Assembly: GCA_009774655.1 (NCBI GenBank)
Contig: VSOD01000208.1
Span: 1 to 7,514 of the forward strand
Origin: Lachnospiraceae bacterium
GTDB taxonomy: Bacteria > Bacillota_A > Clostridia > Lachnospirales > Lachnospiraceae
Length of the DNA: 7,514 nucleotides
Direction: 5' to 3'
Every line of letters begins with the position of its first letter. The first letter of the stretch is position 1. Position numbers and translations under genes: made by a program. Below the pieces are notes generated by a model that was not told the origin of the DNA, did not search any database, and worked only from the letters and a program-made list of their open reading frames with translations. Shown one piece after another: positions 6,948-7,514 of the stretch.

Positions 6948-6965
6948 GGAAGTTGTGACACTTCC
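6948..6965 (+). other. Small hairpin upstream of the NIF3-like gene
   Basis: GGAAGT (6948-6953) and ACTTCC (6960-6965) form a perfect 6-bp stem with a 6-nt loop. It ends 4 nt before the GGAGG ribosome binding site at 6970-6974. No T-run follows. It could influence translation of the NIF3-like gene, or be chance. Confidence 0.3.
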
Positions 6966-6979
6966 GGATGGAGGAGAAC

Positions 6980-7486
6980 ATGACAGTAAAAGAAGTGATA
7001 GAGAAGATAAAAAAGGAGTCCGGCGCATCCATACCGGACGGGCAGACCTGTGATATCCTGATCTCCGGGGAGCCGGACATGGAAGTGAAGAAGATCGGCT
7101 GTACCTTTATGGCCACCGTGGATGTGATCAGGGAGGCAGCCGCGCAGGGAGTCAATTTCCTGATCACCCATGAACCGACCTGGTTTAACGGCCCGGACAA
7201 AAGCGCGTGGGTGGAGGCGGACCCGGTCTATCTGGCGAAAAAGAAGCTGATCGAGGAATGCCATATGGCGATCTGGCGGTATCACGATCATATGCATATG
7301 GGACAGGAGGACCAGATCTACACCGGATTCGAGGAGGCCTTCGGATGGCAGAAATACCGGGTTGCGGTGGAGGATGTGAAGAAGTACAACGAGGCGGATG
7401 CCGGAGCGGAACAGTTCTGGGCGCATTTCGGCGGCCTCTATGCGCTCCCGGAGACGACGCTGCGGGAGCTGGCTGCATTTTTCTAA
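6980..7486 (+). CDS. NIF3-like (DUF34) dinuclear-metal protein, N-terminal part, ended early by in-frame TAA
   Basis: NIF3/DUF34 proteins form hexamers with a two-metal site; their biochemical role is poorly defined. The readable part is 168 residues, against about 250-370 for the family. The core motif GVNFLITHEPTWFN (residues 57-70) matches the family's HHP motif, and WRYHDHMHMG (99-108) sits where the canonical HTNLD motif is found. Thus the second His is Glu (E65) and the usual Asp position appears to be His (H106). I recall related HEP/HDH variants among Clostridia, but cannot check this. I preferred ATG 6980 because GGAGG (6970-6974) is 5 nt upstream; an in-frame ATG at 6968 overlaps that site. 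TAA at 7484-7486 cuts the frame, yet codons after it still read EHAQLDVVQ, a believable continuation. The C-terminal metal ligands (His and Glu in the family) would lie beyond the window. It is last in the visible operon. Confidence 0.8.
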   Translation: MTVKEVIEKIKKESGASIPDGQTCDILISGEPDMEVKKIGCTFMATVDVIREAAAQGVNFLITHEPTWFNGPDKSAWVEADPVYLAKKKLIEECHMAIWRYHDHMHMGQEDQIYTGFEEAFGWQKYRVAVEDVKKYNEADAGAEQFWAHFGGLYALPETTLRELAAFF

Positions 7487-7514
7487 GAACATGCACAGCT
7501 GGACGTGGTGCAGT

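Noticed and set aside
1..7514. Stop-codon reassignment, since TAG and TAA interrupt the outer genes and no gene ends in TGA
   Set aside because: TAG and TAA end the intact genes at normal family lengths and are followed directly by a ribosome binding site or a terminator, so they act as stops. Seven genes are too few to make lack of TGA meaningful.

Overview
The window looks like a piece of a Gram-positive Clostridia genome, most likely a gut or rumen Lachnospiraceae. The grounds are a GC content of roughly 52-55%, strong AGGAGG-type ribosome binding sites before almost every gene, a lipoprotein with a short Lachnospiraceae-style signal, and the typical order: YesM-like kinase, YesN-like AraC regulator, CUT1 sugar transporter without its own ATPase. 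The genus is not resolved. All real genes lie on the + strand.

Layout. (1) 25-687: the C-terminal half of a sensor histidine kinase. It contains the H-box, the N-box and the ATP-binding glycine boxes. Its frame is interrupted by TAG at 22-24, so the N-terminal sensor is not readable here. (2) 706-2304: a 532-residue response regulator with an N-terminal receiver and a C-terminal AraC helix-turn-helix. It ends at an intrinsic terminator (about 2341-2378). (3) 2379-2539: a regulatory region with a 17-nt direct repeat of 21-nt period, an extended -10 promoter and a structured leader. (4) 2540-6034: a lipoprotein substrate-binding protein and two permeases of an LplA/LplB/LplC-type (CUT1) carbohydrate importer. 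A perfect 13-bp hairpin lies between the binding protein and the first permease. (5) 6104-6901: a cytoplasmic CE1/EstA-like esterase. (6) 6980-7486: the N-terminal part of a divergent NIF3/DUF34 protein, ended early by an in-frame TAA.

How it probably works (inference): an extracellular carbohydrate signal is sensed by the kinase, which phosphorylates the YesN-like regulator. The regulator binds the 21-nt-spaced direct repeat and switches on the transporter-esterase-NIF3 operon. The importer brings in an oligosaccharide, powered by a shared MsmK-type ATPase encoded elsewhere. The esterase, which lacks a signal peptide, could remove acetyl or other ester groups from the sugar inside the cell. 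The actual substrate cannot be read from this window.

Most worth a second look: the direct repeat, which has the geometry of an AraC-family operator; a 720-nt AT-rich, TTG-rich segment inside the binding-protein gene; the altered metal-ligand pattern of the NIF3 protein; a cysteine cluster in the regulator; and the nonsense codons that break the two outermost genes close to both window edges. I see no mobile element, CRISPR array, RNA gene or clearly new system. The longest stretch without a gene is 235 nt.
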